Source of the DNA: DTU013 sp964490975
GTDB lineage: Bacteria; Bacillota; Clostridia; Acetivibrionales; DTU013
Direction: 5' to 3'
DNA: 64,000 nucleotides
Assembly: GCA_964490975.1 (NCBI GenBank)
Contig: CAZBEQ010000004.1
Location: 1 to 64,000 of the forward strand
The translations under genes and the position numbers were made by a program. Of this stretch, positions 34,858 through 43,333 are shown one piece after another (within the stretch, counting starts at the first letter, position 1; every line of letters starts with the position of its first letter). The notes under the pieces were generated by a model, which saw only the letters and a list, made by a program, of their open reading frames with translations, searched no databases and was not told the DNA's origin.

Positions 34858-37347
34858 TCAAGTACGTTTTTTCAGCCTGATCACATTTACAGAAAGCGCA
34901 GGCGCCTTATAGATGAATTCTTTCGCAGCACCGTTTAGTCTGTAACTGACATCATGTATATCCCGCGGCTGCTCAAAGCTGTTTTCTGTAGTTTTCTCAC
35001 CGCTTATCATACATACTTCATACTGGTCTTCAACATCACAGTCCAGCACGATCTCAATGTCATCTTCCTCTTCAGACATATTAACAGCCTTTATAATGAT
35101 TTCAGCTTCCGTATCTGAGGCTACTGTGCTTAATGCCTGAAAACCCGGTACCTTCGCCTCGTGGATCAGCTTGCCGTTTAGATACAAGAGCATCCTTTTC
35201 CCATCCACCTCGCAGCGGAAATGGTTGAATTCTCCGATGCGCAGCTCTGCATTAACAGGTGATGATAATTCCAGATTATTGGGATATGACCTCTCAATGA
35301 AAGTGCTTGTTCCGTCTTTTATATTCCATAAAAATGGACTTACATTCTCTCCGTTCCATTCTCTCGGCGGATTTGTTTCATCCGGCACATAAACTGTTTT
35401 GGGAAGTCTTGAACTGTAGACGCCAATGGTGATTTCCTTTCCGGCATCTGCAAAGACCTCTATCTCAAAAGTTCCTTCGGTAACATCCTCTTCACCAAAA
35501 ACTAAAAATGCCTTCTCTGGATCGATACCTGACAGCTTCAGGCTTTCATCGATCTGCTCCTTGTCCGGTGCTGTCGCAATATAACTGCGCACATCTGACC
35601 CGGAAGCATTGGAGTCATCATCCTCCACATGACCCATCAAATCATGAGTCACTCCGATTTCATTGCCGTCCCATTTAGCATTTCTAAAACGCATTCCGGG
35701 TGCGCCGAGTATAGATCCCATGCCCTTTACAGGCCGCTGGATGATCTTTGATTCCTCAGTCGAACCGACAACGTGCTCTCCCCTGTAATTGCTGAACAGC
35801 TTCCAGGTATAATAGGAGGGTATTCCAAAGCTTTCAGTATTATTGAAACGGATCATATTCGGGAACCATGCGCTGTAATCTACATTCTCCAGGAAAGGAG
35901 CATAAGAGATAAAGGAAACCACATCCTGATTTCTTTCAGCGCCTATGAGAAATGCAGCCTCTCCAATGGCGCCATATAACTGTCCGACATAGCCCCTGAC
36001 TGTAGAGACCTCTCCAAGGAATATCCCCGGTCCTTTTCTGTCATAGTTATCATAAAAATGTATGTTTTCTGCGAAATACTCTGCCGTATTGTAAAAGTGT
36101 TCGTCCACTATATCCACCGGCAGACCCTGCTTCTCAACATGAGTATTGGCAACGAATCTGATCCATGGATACTGCCGGTGGATCGCTTCATAGCATTTCA
36201 TATACCGTTCTTCATAGTCGGGTCCGAAATTTTCATTTCCGATTTCCAGGTAATTTAATTTAAAAGGCCCCGGATGGCCCATTTCTGCGCGAAGCCTGCC
36301 CCATTTGCTGCTCTCCGGGCTGATTGCATATTCTATTGCGTCCAGCGTATCCTGGATCATATCCTCTAGCTCCTGGCCTTCCATAAGGACAGACTTTCTG
36401 GCCTGGCAGGTCATACCGCAGTTAAAAACATAAAGCGGTTCCATATCCAAATCTTCGCACAGCTGCAAAAACTCATGATAACCCAATCCATTGCTGGTAC
36501 GGTAGTGCCACATCAGCAGGTGGCTCGGGCGTTCCCAGACAGGCCCTACAACATTGCGGAAACGCATTGCGGTTGAGGGACTGAAGCCTTCTACTATGCA
36601 GCCTCCGGGAAATCTCATGAATCTTGGATTCAACGCCGCTATCTTCTCAACAATATCCTTCCTCAAGCCATGGCCCATGTATGTGTCGACCGGCATCATC
36701 GAAGTAAATCCGAATTTAACTTTGCCGCCTTCATGGCAGCGTATCTCAAGTATTGCCTCCGCTGAGTCTGCCTCTGCAGTCAGAACCACATTATAAAGGG
36801 AATATGCTCCGCTCTTCACTGTGAACTCTGCTCCGCAGAAGGTTTTACTTCCCTCTTTAACGGATACGGACAGTTTCGTATCTTCATCTGATTTTGCAAA
36901 CATATAGAAAATGTACGATGAGCCTGCTTTTTGGGGAATGCCGCAGAATCCTGTATTCCAGATAAAACCTTCTTTGCGGAAGCTGACAGCCAGGGCTACC
37001 TCCCTGTGTATATTCAATGTATCGGATGTGTCGAGTTCTATTGTGGCTTCCTGGCTATACCAGGCGGGAATTGATGTGAATGGTGTGTTGTTATTGCGGA
37101 TCCACTTTGATAATCCTTCTCCATGGTTGAATTGATCACGCCAGCCTGAGCCGGATACCACAGCATAGCCAATATCCTCGGTCGTGCAGTCCTTCGGCGG
37201 AAGTGAATCCTCAAAACTCCTGTTTCTGATCATTTCAGGATACAGGCCTCCGTCTCCGGCCCTATTGATATCCTCAAAAAAGATCCCGTATAATTTCTCG
37301 TTTACAGGGATTCTTTTCTCTTCAGTTTTTATTATGATCTTACTCAT
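34858..37347 (-). CDS. large GH51 alpha-L-arabinofuranosidase
   Basis: An 829-residue glycoside hydrolase of the long GH51 form. An N-terminal segment (KLYGIFFEDINRAGDGGLYPEM) leads into a carbohydrate-binding-like insert (about 80-205). The (beta/alpha)8 barrel has the acid/base Glu in YLEIGNENFGPDY and the nucleophile Glu in FLGEVSTVRGY. A C-terminal half of about 330 residues carries beta-sandwich domains. There is no signal peptide, so it acts inside the cell on imported arabinosides, complementing the short AbfA at 2340-3818. GGGAGGAA precedes the ATG. It is first in the operon GH51-permease-permease-binding protein-esterase and has a LacI-operator promoter. Confidence 0.9.
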   Translation of the reverse strand: MSKIIIKTEEKRIPVNEKLYGIFFEDINRAGDGGLYPEMIRNRSFEDSLPPKDCTTEDIGYAVVSGSGWRDQFNHGEGLSKWIRNNNTPFTSIPAWYSQEATIELDTSDTLNIHREVALAVSFRKEGFIWNTGFCGIPQKAGSSYIFYMFAKSDEDTKLSVSVKEGSKTFCGAEFTVKSGAYSLYNVVLTAEADSAEAILEIRCHEGGKVKFGFTSMMPVDTYMGHGLRKDIVEKIAALNPRFMRFPGGCIVEGFSPSTAMRFRNVVGPVWERPSHLLMWHYRTSNGLGYHEFLQLCEDLDMEPLYVFNCGMTCQARKSVLMEGQELEDMIQDTLDAIEYAISPESSKWGRLRAEMGHPGPFKLNYLEIGNENFGPDYEERYMKCYEAIHRQYPWIRFVANTHVEKQGLPVDIVDEHFYNTAEYFAENIHFYDNYDRKGPGIFLGEVSTVRGYVGQLYGAIGEAAFLIGAERNQDVVSFISYAPFLENVDYSAWFPNMIRFNNTESFGIPSYYTWKLFSNYRGEHVVGSTEESKIIQRPVKGMGSILGAPGMRFRNAKWDGNEIGVTHDLMGHVEDDDSNASGSDVRSYIATAPDKEQIDESLKLSGIDPEKAFLVFGEEDVTEGTFEIEVFADAGKEITIGVYSSRLPKTVYVPDETNPPREWNGENVSPFLWNIKDGTSTFIERSYPNNLELSSPVNAELRIGEFNHFRCEVDGKRMLLYLNGKLIHEAKVPGFQALSTVASDTEAEIIIKAVNMSEEEDDIEIVLDCDVEDQYEVCMISGEKTTENSFEQPRDIHDVSYRLNGAAKEFIYKAPALSVNVIRLKKRT

Positions 37348-37388
37348 ATATTTCCTCCCGAAAATGTGATCCCTGTATTTGCATTCAT

Positions 37389-37445
37389 GGTAAATCGTTT
37401 TACCTAATATGCTAATATTATATGCGTTTGGACAAATATAGTCAA
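37389..37445 (-). promoter_or_regulatory. GH51 operon promoter with LacI-family operator
   Basis: On the minus strand TTGACT (37440-37445), a 17-base spacer and TATAAT (37417-37422) form a near-perfect promoter. It is followed by the near-palindrome GGTAAAACGATTTACC (37389-37404) centred on CG, as usual for LacI-family sites. The likely repressor is the LacI gene at 40598-41641. Confidence 0.85.
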
Positions 37446-37526
37446 CCTTTGGAAAATGAAATTTGTGAAAATTATACTACATATTGATGTTTCATTTTAC
37501 GTTTATATTCGTTTTTCATAAAATAA

Positions 37527-37553
37527 AATAGGCAATAAATTCTATTGCCTATT
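37527..37553 (-). terminator. terminator after the esterase/beta-helix gene
   Basis: AATAGGCAATA (37527-37537) and TATTGCCTATT (37543-37553) form a perfect 11-bp stem followed on the minus strand by TTATTTTATG. It separates the gene ending at 37616 from the GH51 promoter. Confidence 0.8.
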
Positions 37554-37615
37554 AGTCAAACGTTTTCCCTTATTCGATATATTTCGGCTTAATTTCTGCA
37601 TTTCAGGCTATTTTT

Positions 37616-40558
37616 TTACAAAGCAGCCTGCTTTCTTGGGTCGATGCTCAGACATACCCTCTCATTCTCAACTCCGGTAAACGGGCCGGCAATTCTCAGT
37701 CCATCAGTGGCATTGCCAAAATAGTCGGTGGTCACTTTTTTATCCGGTTCTACCTCGGGCAAAGCGGTCTTAAACTGAATTTCCATTGTCAGAGTGTCAC
37801 TATTGACGCTGATGTCTATGGCACAGTTGCAGCCTTTTCTGTCAAACCCGCAAAATTCCTGCCAGGCCGCAAGATCAAGGCACATTTCTGGTTCGGGATA
37901 CATTACTCGCAGGTAACCTCCGGGCATCTTGGCATAAGCATTCCCCTCGGCTTTATTATGCTCATTTGGCAATATTATCGCTGCCTCACCGCATTGATAG
38001 AATATATTGTTGAAGAATTTGTGTTCTCTTGATGTACCGCCGCGGTACGGCTGCAGCCTGAATGCCACAACCTTCGCAAAAAAGCCTGCTTTATTGCATT
38101 TGCCGATCAGATTGTTCACTATCCTGAGCCTGTCAGTACCCTCAAGGTAGATACCATAGCCGTTTGTGAATTCAGTCTCGGTTGTCTTATACCAGCCAGA
38201 TGAGCCAGGCTCAGCCGGAATCTTGCTCTTGTCGTACCTGCCTTCGACATTCCAGATGATATTATTATCAATGAGATTCTCATCGTCACGAGTACACTCG
38301 ATGAATATATGCTCCCTGGAATTTATCCCGTCAAGGAAGAGGTTGGAGGTAATACGGTTATTGTGGTTTGCGACATCCATCCACAGAGCATCACAGCCGT
38401 AGCATTCCCTGATGATATTACGACGTATCAGCGAGTTGACAGAGTTGTGTACCTTTATGCCTCCCGCTTCCCAGGAAAGCTCCATCCGCTGCCATCCCGT
38501 CCCTGTGATCAGGTTATCCTCAATGAGCATGTTTTTCACAAACAATCCGGCAATACCGCACACTCCGACATCCTTTATCGTATTTCTCCGGATGATGGTA
38601 TTTCCGATGGTCTGCCCTTCTGTATAGGTATGATGCCAGCATTCATTCCCGCAGTCGATACCTGTAGCATTGGACCAATCTATTGTACAGTCTTCAATGA
38701 TCCAATGGTGTCCGCGGTAGCAGGATAAAGAGCCTCGCTGCGGAACCGGAGCACCCGTCGCGGCATGTGCCATCGTCAGCCCTTTTACTCTGATATATGA
38801 CAGGAACGGAACCTTCGGCGCAAAGCACTGTTCACGATTGCTAAGTTCTATAACATGGTTTTTCGGGTCGTCATCCCCGTTCAAGCGGATGTGGACCTTC
38901 TGCCCGTTTGCTTCGACCCAGTAAGAGTTCTCGTTCTCAGTAAGCAGAGGATACAGTGCTACCTGCTTCATCGGCCTGTCGTCGACAAATACCATCCCTC
39001 TTCTGTTCAGATAGGTCGTCATATCTGTTTTGTCATATTCGATAAATAGCCTGTCATGAAGAATGTTTACCGAGCAGAACGGATTATAGCCTTTAAATTC
39101 CTCAGGATCCAGCTCGATTTCCCAAATCCTGACCCCTTCTGTACTCACACCGCTGTTGCCGTAGCCTCTGGTCATCCTCCACCCGGTGCTGGGCTTGAAG
39201 TCTTTTACTTCCACAGAGGCTTTGATTATCGCTTCTTCCCCCTCGAAAGCTTCATAACTGATCATTTTTTCGGGACTCAAGCCTCCCATTGCCGGCTGGA
39301 CCGTTTCACGATATGTCCCTCCATGGATAAGCACCCTTGTGCCGGGAGTTGCTACCGCAGCCGCGGCATTGATCGTTTTCATAGGCTTTGCTGCAGTCCC
39401 GTCATTACTATCCGATGCGCAGGGATTTTTAGCATCCACATGTATCTCACGGTCATATTTTTGAGATACTTCCCAAAACTCAAACATTTGCCCATTCGGA
39501 AGCTGCGCAGTCGGATCGGGCTCGTTGAAGGCCAACCTGGCAAAATTGCAAACGCCATTGTTCCATACATTAAAATCATGAACGCCATCCTTTATTACTA
39601 CCCTGCGAAAATCCACGAGTTTGGTTCCTGCCGTTTCGGCAAGCCCTTCTATAGCTTTGTTGTACCCGATATCATATGATACTCCGTCTGCATCACCGCA
39701 TGTCATATAAAGCAGCTGCAGCTTGTGTCCGCAGGAAGCTATGCTTTTGCCCAAAGTATTTCCGTCACTCGAAGTGGGAGCATTAGAGAAGGCGCCTACA
39801 TAGGCGAACAGGTCTAACATACCCGGCGCAGGCACCGTCGCATCAAGTCCATTATCCCAGCTGCCTACCGATCTGGTATATAAGGTCGAATCACATCTGT
39901 ACCCTCCGACAATAAGATTCAACGCCTGCATACCGCCCATCGAAAGACCGCCTATTGCACGATGAAGCCTGTTGTACGCAATCCCATCGGGAGATGTGTC
40001 TTTTATATTTGCCAAAGCATTAAACTCTGATTCGATAAAAGGAATCAGGTCATATCTCAGTTCATAATCAAAGTAATAAAAACCAAGCAAATGGGTCCCT
40101 TCGGTATTGAATGAGTTATCGGTCCAGTCATGTGCACTTCTTCCCTCGGGCACAACTACGATCATCGGTTCGATATCACCGTTTGCAATAAGATTGTCGA
40201 AAATATTCTGAAGGGTATACTTTCCGCTTTTTCCACTGTAATCGGCACCGGAGGTCAGCCACTCAAAACGGTTGCCGCCGACCCCATGGAGAAGATACAA
40301 TACATTGTACTTTTTATCCTTGTTGTTCTTGTCGTAATCTTTGGGCAGGTAAACACTGCATACCTTGGTTATTGCCTTTCCCTCGACCGTTTCCCTTCCT
40401 GCCTCCGCCGAACAAATATTCCGATCTGTCACCAGCTTTCTCATAGGATCGATATAATTTCCTACGCGGTAGGTCATTTCAACGACCGTGCCCTGAAGCT
40501 CCGGACAAGCCGCATCCTTATAACTGTCCGGCATTGTTGTCACTAAATTATGACTCAT
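37616..40558 (-). CDS. feruloyl-esterase-like (CE1) and parallel beta-helix fusion protein
   Basis: A 980-residue two-part protein. Residues about 55-360 form an alpha/beta esterase of the Esterase D/CE1 type: oxyanion region YLLHGVGGNRFEW, nucleophile elbow GGLSMGGMQAL, and catalytic His in DGVHDFNVWNNG. From about 380 a DUF1565-type start (HVDAKNPCASDSNDGTAAKP) leads into a right-handed beta-helix with repeated turns such as IIEDCTIDWS and NTIIRRNTIKDV, as in pectate-lyase-like or epimerase proteins. No signal peptide is seen. GAGGAGGG lies before the ATG. It follows the LacI gene by 39 bases and probably removes ferulate or acetate from arabinoxylan or pectin fragments. The fusion order is unusual. 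Confidence 0.8.
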   Translation of the reverse strand: MSHNLVTTMPDSYKDAACPELQGTVVEMTYRVGNYIDPMRKLVTDRNICSAEAGRETVEGKAITKVCSVYLPKDYDKNNKDKKYNVLYLLHGVGGNRFEWLTSGADYSGKSGKYTLQNIFDNLIANGDIEPMIVVVPEGRSAHDWTDNSFNTEGTHLLGFYYFDYELRYDLIPFIESEFNALANIKDTSPDGIAYNRLHRAIGGLSMGGMQALNLIVGGYRCDSTLYTRSVGSWDNGLDATVPAPGMLDLFAYVGAFSNAPTSSDGNTLGKSIASCGHKLQLLYMTCGDADGVSYDIGYNKAIEGLAETAGTKLVDFRRVVIKDGVHDFNVWNNGVCNFARLAFNEPDPTAQLPNGQMFEFWEVSQKYDREIHVDAKNPCASDSNDGTAAKPMKTINAAAAVATPGTRVLIHGGTYRETVQPAMGGLSPEKMISYEAFEGEEAIIKASVEVKDFKPSTGWRMTRGYGNSGVSTEGVRIWEIELDPEEFKGYNPFCSVNILHDRLFIEYDKTDMTTYLNRRGMVFVDDRPMKQVALYPLLTENENSYWVEANGQKVHIRLNGDDDPKNHVIELSNREQCFAPKVPFLSYIRVKGLTMAHAATGAPVPQRGSLSCYRGHHWIIEDCTIDWSNATGIDCGNECWHHTYTEGQTIGNTIIRRNTIKDVGVCGIAGLFVKNMLIEDNLITGTGWQRMELSWEAGGIKVHNSVNSLIRRNIIRECYGCDALWMDVANHNNRITSNLFLDGINSREHIFIECTRDDENLIDNNIIWNVEGRYDKSKIPAEPGSSGWYKTTETEFTNGYGIYLEGTDRLRIVNNLIGKCNKAGFFAKVVAFRLQPYRGGTSREHKFFNNIFYQCGEAAIILPNEHNKAEGNAYAKMPGGYLRVMYPEPEMCLDLAAWQEFCGFDRKGCNCAIDISVNSDTLTMEIQFKTALPEVEPDKKVTTDYFGNATDGLRIAGPFTGVENERVCLSIDPRKQAAL

Positions 40559-40597
40559 GCTTTCCCTCCTCGATTTCCGTATCGCTTCTCTTTTAAT

Positions 40598-41641
40598 TTA
40601 TTTAATCGTTATGACAGAATTACGTTCGATTATACGGCATGGTATCTTGACGATCTCTGCGTCATCGTTGTTCTCATTACCTTCTGTCAGCAGCTTGATC
40701 ATGACCTCCGCTGATTTCGTACCAATATCAGCAAATGGGATCTCATTTGTTGTAAGAGCAGGCTTTAAATATCCTGAAATCTCTACGTTGTCATATCCTG
40801 CTATAGAAATATCCTCTCCTGCCTTCAAGCCGTGCTCATACAAATAATCATAAACACCCACAGCCATATCATCATTCATACAGAAAATTGCAGTGACGCC
40901 TTCCTTGATAAGTTCTTCAACTTCCTCATAGCCCGAATGCCTTTTCCAATCGCCATATCTTATCAAACAAGGGTTATAGAGGATCTGATCTTCAAATAAT
41001 GCTTTCTGATACCCCAGAATCCTTTTTTGAGTATGCATATTATCGGCAGCTCCTGCAATCACGCCTATTCTCCGGTGACCCTTGGAGATCAGATACCGTG
41101 TCATATCATATCCGCCCTTTTCATCATCTATTACGACGGAAGTAAATTTTGGCGACTTTGAATATCCATATACGACCATAGCCGGAATACCGAAATCATC
41201 AGGAAAGCAATTTATAAACCTGCTATGTCCTGCGACATATATGATCCCGTCAACTTTAATCGAAAGCAGTTCTTGGATGGCTGGCTGCAATACAGACTGC
41301 AATTTACCCTCATCGCAATACCATGTATTTTCCCATTTATCATACAAGCGCAAATTGACCAGAATAGTCCTATAATTCATATCCTCGCAATAAGCCATGA
41401 TCCTTTCAATAATAGGCGGGGAGCTGAACTGGATCAGATCTTCGGTAATGATACCAATGATGTTAGTCTTTTGCTTTCTCATCCCCTGAGCAAAATAATT
41501 AGGCTGGTAGCCGGTCTGCTTCACGACATCAAGCACCTTCTGCCTGGTGGCATCGCTTACCTTGAGCTTACCGTTCAATATATTCGATATGGTCGATGTC
41601 GAAACACCACACATTTCAGCAATTTCTTTCTGCGTGATCAA
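40598..41641 (-). CDS. LacI-family repressor of the arabinoside locus
   Basis: A 347-residue regulator. It has an N-terminal LacI helix-turn-helix (KEIAEMCGVSTSTISNILNG), a hinge helix (DVVKQTGYQPNYFAQGMR) and a sugar-binding periplasmic-type domain to the end. Translation starts at TTG 41641, with GAGGT 8 bases upstream; no ATG fits. Its gene precedes the esterase/beta-helix gene and it probably binds the CG-centred site at 37389-37404. The inducer is unknown but likely an arabinose-containing oligosaccharide. Confidence 0.9.
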   Translation of the reverse strand: MITQKEIAEMCGVSTSTISNILNGKLKVSDATRQKVLDVVKQTGYQPNYFAQGMRKQKTNIIGIITEDLIQFSSPPIIERIMAYCEDMNYRTILVNLRLYDKWENTWYCDEGKLQSVLQPAIQELLSIKVDGIIYVAGHSRFINCFPDDFGIPAMVVYGYSKSPKFTSVVIDDEKGGYDMTRYLISKGHRRIGVIAGAADNMHTQKRILGYQKALFEDQILYNPCLIRYGDWKRHSGYEEVEELIKEGVTAIFCMNDDMAVGVYDYLYEHGLKAGEDISIAGYDNVEISGYLKPALTTNEIPFADIGTKSAEVMIKLLTEGNENNDDAEIVKIPCRIIERNSVITIK

Positions 41642-41657
41642 AGCTTTTGTACCTCAC

Positions 41658-41925
41658 TTACTGTTTATCTATCCAGACACGCTCCGGTGTCCAGTGGGAG
41701 ATATGATAGTATCCAAAATGGCTGTCCCTGACCTTCTCTTTTGCAAAGAACTGATTGCTGACTGAAGCATACGGGATAATCAGGCAGTAATCATCGATCA
41801 CCTTTTTGACAGTTCCTTGCTTATTTCCACCTTTTCATCAAACGACTTTGCTTCTATTGCCTCATTGATCAATACCTTTATATCTGCAGGATGGAGAACG
41901 CTTCCAGCACACCTGACACCTTCAT
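41658..41925 (-). pseudogene. frameshifted C-terminus of a family 5 peptide/sugar-binding protein
   Basis: Minus-strand frames together spell the typical end of an SBP family 5 protein. The first part (VLINEAIEAKSFDEKVEISK) continues after a frameshift near 41805-41820, at a CTTTTTG run, as VIDDYCLIIPYASVSNQ and ends YYHISHWTPERVWIDKQ. Only the last 90 or so residues remain, joined to the hydrolase remnant upstream. It is a decayed gene. Confidence 0.55.
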
Positions 41926-42468
41926 CCCGTTTTCAGGTATGAAAGCGGTTTTTTGGGGTTGATCCTCATTTCCTCAACAGTCCTGTTTAGTTCCCACTCA
42001 TATCCTCTTTCCGCTTTACCTTCAAACTCCGCTTTCAATACCGGACTATCCGCAAACTTTTCAGCAAAGGAAAGGAAGTAGTTCTTAACCGCCTCTGCGC
42101 TCTTTTTCCGGGCTTCCGGGTCGTCTGCCGACATGATGGTCTTTAATCTTCCGGGAGAAGTCTCCCCGCCTTTTCTGGAGTGAGGCCCTCCGACCAAAGC
42201 CGCAAAGCCGACCAGAACCTCGGGATGCCGCAATGCCAGATGCCAGCCTATGCCCGCTCCATGTGATTGTCCGGTATATAGGAACTTTTGTATTCCCTTG
42301 CCTTTAGCAAATTCATACACATCGTCCGCCCAGACATTATACCACTCACCGCCAAGATCTTCGGTAACATGAGTCGATTTTCCATAGCCCCTGATCTGGA
42401 TCGATATATTTATCGCCTGAACCATATTCATCGTAGTAAAGAGTTGCACCATTTACCGCCTGATACAT
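41922..42468 (-). pseudogene. alpha/beta hydrolase with internal deletion
   Basis: A genuine-looking start at 42468 (MYQAVNGATLYYDEYGSGD) changes frame and jumps directly to IQIRGYGKSTHVTEDLGGEW, skipping about 40 residues that normally carry the His-Gly oxyanion strand. The rest is intact: nucleophile elbow YTGQSHGAGIGWH, then a C-terminus ending SYLKTG. The open frame from 42452 alone would give 176 residues without the first strands, so a working enzyme is unlikely. Confidence 0.6.
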
Positions 42469-42652
42469 ATGAACACGCTCCTAAATCGTTAAACCTAATT
42501 AAGCAAATTGTACCATGAATAGCTTTGCTATGTAAATATCATCGAATTGATGTGTTTATTCTGTGTCAGTTTTTTACACAAAGTGAAGGTGGGTGACTTC
42601 ACTGTGCAATTTTGTAGCTTTTGGGAATGTTCTACAAATTTGCACGTCCAGC

Positions 42653-42920
42653 TTATCTTTCATAAGTCCATTCATGCGGATCAAAATCGATCAAATCAAC
42701 AAGTTTCCTTTTTCCTCTGTTCCCTTTTGTAGTTTCTATCTTTCCGTCCACAAGCTCTTCGAATACGTAATCGCCTGTAAGCAGGTTATAATCCTTTTCA
42801 ACACTAACCATTTCTCCATTGACTTCCACCAGTTCACCTTCTGTTGTCCCAATCAAATACCAGCCATTATCCTGATAACGAAAGCCGGTATCTTCTTTAC
42901 TAATGCAAGGGCAAGCTGAT
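42653..42920 (-). pseudogene. C-terminal fragment of an unrecognised protein
   Basis: An open minus-strand frame ends at 42653 and encodes YQDNGWYLIGTTEGELVEV, a middle TGDYVFEELVDGKIETTKGN and a C-terminus DFDPHEWTYER. The frame continues upstream of its only ATG (42856) to about 42920 and is lost next to the repeat element starting near 42926. It appears to be a gene tail whose 5' part was cut off at or near the element. Confidence 0.45.
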
Positions 42921-42971
42921 AACTACGATCGTCCTGATCACTATAATAATGAGCTTGCAGATGCTTACTTT

Positions 42972-43091
42972 TTCAACTTTTGGGCAAAAGCACAAGCCTA
43001 AATACGTGATTAGGCTACATAATTCAGTATTCTGTCGTATTACTATATGCCATACCTGGGATTTAAATGAATCAGGCGCCCAAAAGTTGAA
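42972..43091. mobile_element. 120-bp MITE-like element, copy 1
   Basis: TTCAACTTTTGGGC at the left end and its exact inverse GCCCAAAAGTTGAA at the right end bound 120 bases with an internal AGCCTAA/TTAGGCT hairpin and no gene. Copies 2 (46137) and 3 (55836) share the ends. Copies 1 and 2 also share about 50 bases of left flank and about 30 of right flank, so the true unit may be longer. Confidence 0.75.
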
Positions 43092-43333
43092 TTTTCAAGC
43101 AGTCTCGTCAGGCCAATGAAAAATAAGCGGTAGGTAATTTGAAGCGCACAGGGCCGGGGGCATCTGAAATAGGTACATGAAGTAACCGGTACCGGGCGTA
43201 TAATGCCTGTCGCTTAATCATTTAATTAATGAAAATTTTACCTGTTCTTAATTGCCTCTTATAAATACTTTGCTAACATTACTCCATAAGTTCCATATCA
43301 AAAAAAATTCTAAAAATTTATGGAGGTGTATCC

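Noticed and set aside
42480..42500. Second LacI operator (CCTAAATCGTTAAACC)
   Set aside because: Has a central CG but the two halves are not inverted copies, and it precedes a pseudogene.
42908..43004. Plus-strand fragment reading RPDHYNNELADAYFFNFWAK at repeat copy 1
   Set aside because: Protein-like, but the same DNA in copy 2 is in a different context and the frame lacks an upstream body; probably flank shared by the repeats.
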